Shown here: piece by piece, positions 62,082-64,000 of the stretch | Numbering within the stretch: position 1 is the stretch's first letter | Layout of the letters: each line of letters opens with the position of its first letter | DNA from: Enhydrobacter aerosaccus | Lineage (GTDB): Bacteria > Pseudomonadota > Alphaproteobacteria > Reyranellales > Reyranellaceae | Direction of reading: 5' to 3' | Assembly: GCF_900167455.1 (NCBI RefSeq) | Contig: NZ_FUWJ01000005.1 | Location: forward strand, 223,123 to 287,122 | Length of the DNA: 64,000 bases | Program-made: the position numbers and the translations under genes | The notes under the pieces: generated by a model | What the model was told of the DNA's origin: nothing | Databases searched by the model: none | The model's input: only the letters and a program-made list of their open reading frames with translations

Positions 62082-64000
62082 GCTCCAGTATCTGCAATTG
62101 CCCTCAATGCCAGTCGTTGTGGTTCGGCAGCAACGATGCCGCAGGCGCCGCCACGTCGGTGGATACGATGTCCACCCCTTCCAACCAGGATGCGACCCTG
62201 GGAGTGGTGATCCCGCTTACGGCAACACCCGCGACGCCGGATGCGACAACGCAGACCCTGCAACCCGACGACACTCTGATCAATCTCGGCACCTTCCAGT
62301 CGGATCCGCGTTTCGCCGGCATCAACGGCGCCGGCGTTTCCGTCGTCGTCATCGATACGGGTATCGACCTCAACCACAGCTTCTTCGGTCCAGACTCCAA
62401 CCACGACGGCATCGACGATCGGATCGTCTATTCCTACGATTTCTCCGGCGCGAACGATCCCAATGCCTCCGACACGGTCGGTCATGGCACAAACGTCGCC
62501 AGCATCATCGGATCGCAGAACTCGACCTATCCCGGCATGGCGCCGGGCGTGAACATCATTGCGCTCAAGGTCTTCCCTGACTACTCAAGTTCGGCCTCCC
62601 TTATCGATATCACGGAGGCGCTGAACTGGGTCATTGCCAATCGCGCGACTTACAACATCGTTGCCGTAAACATGTCGCTCGGATCTGGCGACAACCTGAA
62701 TACACCCACGGCTTCTAATTGGTCCAGCCAATTTGCCTCGTTGGTAGCTAACGATACCGCGGTAGTCGTTGCCTCCGGAAACAACTACTATAGTTATCAG
62801 ACGCAAGGAGTCGCATCGCCGTCCGCTGACCCCAATGCTTGGTCTGTTGGTGCCGTCTGGGATCGGAGTTGGGGGACATCTTTCTACTGGAGCAACGGTG
62901 CCATCGACTACAGCACCGCACCGGACCAGATCACTTCCTTCTCCCAACGCAGCACGTCCCTCAGCACCATCTTTGCCCCCGGCGGTCAGATAACCGGCGC
63001 GAACTACAATGGAGGGACTGTTACCTATTCAGGAACGAGTCAGGCCGCTCCGCACATCTCCGGCCTGGTCGCCGACATGCAGGAGCTCTCTCTCGAGATA
63101 AGCGGCCACCTGCTGCCGGTCGCCGAACTCGAGCAGGACATGATTGCCGGCTCGGTAACGATCTATGATGGGACGACGTGGGCTGACAACGTCGTGAACA
63201 CCAATGCCGCGTACCATCGAGTCGACGCCGAAGGCTGGGCCATCCAGGTCCTGAACGACCTCTTTGCGGGAACGACGAGCAACGATACGCTTAACGGCAC
63301 ATCGGTTGCGGACGTCATTCATGGCAATAGCGGTGATGATACGCTGTACGGGAACGGCGGCGACGATAGCCTCTATGGCGATACAGGCAACGATACGCTG
63401 ATCGGCGGTGCGGGGAACGACACTCTGGATGGTGGAACCGGCGCTGATACGATGATCGGCGGCACCGGGAACGATACCTACTATGTCGACAATCCCGGTG
63501 ACATCATTGTCGAACAGGCAGGCGAAGGAACGGACACCGTCCAATCATCGATCTCGTACACGTTGGGCGCGAACCTGGAGAACCTGACCCTTCTTGCCGG
63601 TGCGGGCGCGATCACCGGCACCGGCAATGACGCCGACAATGTCATTACCGGCAATGACGCCAACAACATTCTGACCGGCAACGGCGGCAACGACACGCTG
63701 ATCGGCAATGCCGGCGACGACATCCTCGATGGAGGAACGGGAGCCGATACCATGATCGGCGGCGCCGGCAACGACACCTACTATGTCGACAATCCCGGCG
63801 ACATCGTGCGCGAGACCGCCGGCGCCGCCTTCGCCGTTCCCGCCGGATGGACCCTCAAGGGCACCGCCGACTACAACGGCGACGGCGAGCTCGACGTCGT
63901 CGTCAGCCAGGGCAACACCAACCAGCTGTGGCTGCTCTCCGGCGGCGCCCTCCAGTCGACCGTGGCCCTGCCCGACCTCAGCGCCGGCGGCTGGCAGTTC
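62078..64000 (+). CDS. Subtilisin-like serine protease with RTX repeats (3' partial)
   Basis: 641 codons, open at the window edge. Catalytic triad D93 (VVIDTGID), H136 (VGHGTNVA), S321 (SGTSQAAPH). From ~residue 400 there are calcium-binding RTX nonapeptides (GGxGNDTL type) in two blocks, then an FG-GAP/VCBS-like segment ([12 protein letters not shown]). No signal peptide; ATGA overlap with the adaptor gene, so a type I secretion substrate. The N-terminus has an unusual C6-x-C8-x-x-C11 cluster. The C-terminal secretion signal lies beyond the window. Confidence 0.93.
   Translation, partial: MSSSICNCPQCQSLWFGSNDAAGAATSVDTMSTPSNQDATLGVVIPLTATPATPDATTQTLQPDDTLINLGTFQSDPRFAGINGAGVSVVVIDTGIDLNHSFFGPDSNHDGIDDRIVYSYDFSGANDPNASDTVGHGTNVASIIGSQNSTYPGMAPGVNIIALKVFPDYSSSASLIDITEALNWVIANRATYNIVAVNMSLGSGDNLNTPTASNWSSQFASLVANDTAVVVASGNNYYSYQTQGVASPSADPNAWSVGAVWDRSWGTSFYWSNGAIDYSTAPDQITSFSQRSTSLSTIFAPGGQITGANYNGGTVTYSGTSQAAPHISGLVADMQELSLEISGHLLPVAELEQDMIAGSVTIYDGTTWADNVVNTNAAYHRVDAEGWAIQVLNDLFAGTTSNDTLNGTSVADVIHGNSGDDTLYGNGGDDSLYGDTGNDTLIGGAGNDTLDGGTGADTMIGGTGNDTYYVDNPGDIIVEQAGEGTDTVQSSISYTLGANLENLTLLAGAGAITGTGNDADNVITGNDANNILTGNGGNDTLIGNAGDDILDGGTGADTMIGGAGNDTYYVDNPGDIVRETAGAAFAVPAGWTLKGTADYNGDGELDVVVSQGNTNQLWLLSGGALQSTVALPDLSAGGWQF

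Noticed and set aside
62078..62130. Signal peptide on the RTX protease
   Set aside because: The N-terminus is polar with a Cys cluster and no hydrophobic core; export by the adjacent type I system explains it.
63280..63800. CRISPR-like tandem repeats
   Set aside because: Repeats are in frame and encode RTX nonapeptides; they have no unique spacers.

Overview
The window joins two DNAs. Positions 1 to about 37,680 are the right-hand part of a temperate podovirus prophage with T7-like (autographivirus-like) gene order. Positions 37,730 to 64,000 are chromosome of a GC-rich bacterium, most likely an alphaproteobacterium: it has a RegB/RegA-type redox two-component pair, alphaproteobacterial-style tRNA-Leu, an upp/URC4 pair and a type I secretion operon. 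The genus cannot be fixed from the sequence.

Prophage. The early left end (an RNA polymerase would be expected there) lies outside the window. The window opens in the middle genes: ssDNA-binding protein, endonuclease I, a run of small related proteins, then an inserted block (a beta-rich protein, a pectate-lyase-fold tailspike and an opposite-strand methyltransferase). Next come primase-helicase, DNA polymerase, a GIY-YIG-like nuclease, exonuclease and dNMP kinase. The virion module follows in T7 order: portal, scaffold, capsid, a terminator placed like T7 T-phi, tail tubular A and B, internal virion proteins, tail fibre, small terminase, holin-like proteins, overlapping spanins, endolysin and large terminase. 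About 1.1 kb of gene-free DNA (31.70-32.79 kb) probably holds the phage genome ends. After it comes an early operon (32.8-35.6 kb) behind a TTGACA promoter flanked by repeated operators, then a winged-helix regulator and a tyrosine integrase. The right junction carries a complete tRNA-Leu(UAA) followed 39 nt later by a second tRNA-Leu 3' half that begins at the anticodon loop.

Chromosome. In order: a Tat-exported hemerythrin-like protein; a minus-strand peptide-type ABC transporter operon (binding protein, two permeases, two ATPases); an SMR exporter of the Gdx/SugE type and an SDR; a plus-strand envelope cluster that looks copper-related (DUF2946-like, TonB receptor, beta-propeller, TlpA-like, PCuAC, membrane protein); minus-strand RegA/RegB beneath a bd-oxidase-like membrane complex carrying a C-terminal cytochrome c; a MAPEG protein; uracil salvage/catabolism genes (upp, URC4/DUF1688); and a type I secretion operon (ABC exporter, HlyD adaptor, subtilisin-like RTX protease) running off the right edge.

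Four genes (phage primase, exonuclease and gp14-like protein, and host regB) have N-termini that extend past any ATG/GTG/TTG to an in-frame ATA, ATC or ATT behind a Shine-Dalgarno sequence. Those starts are used here and flagged as inference.
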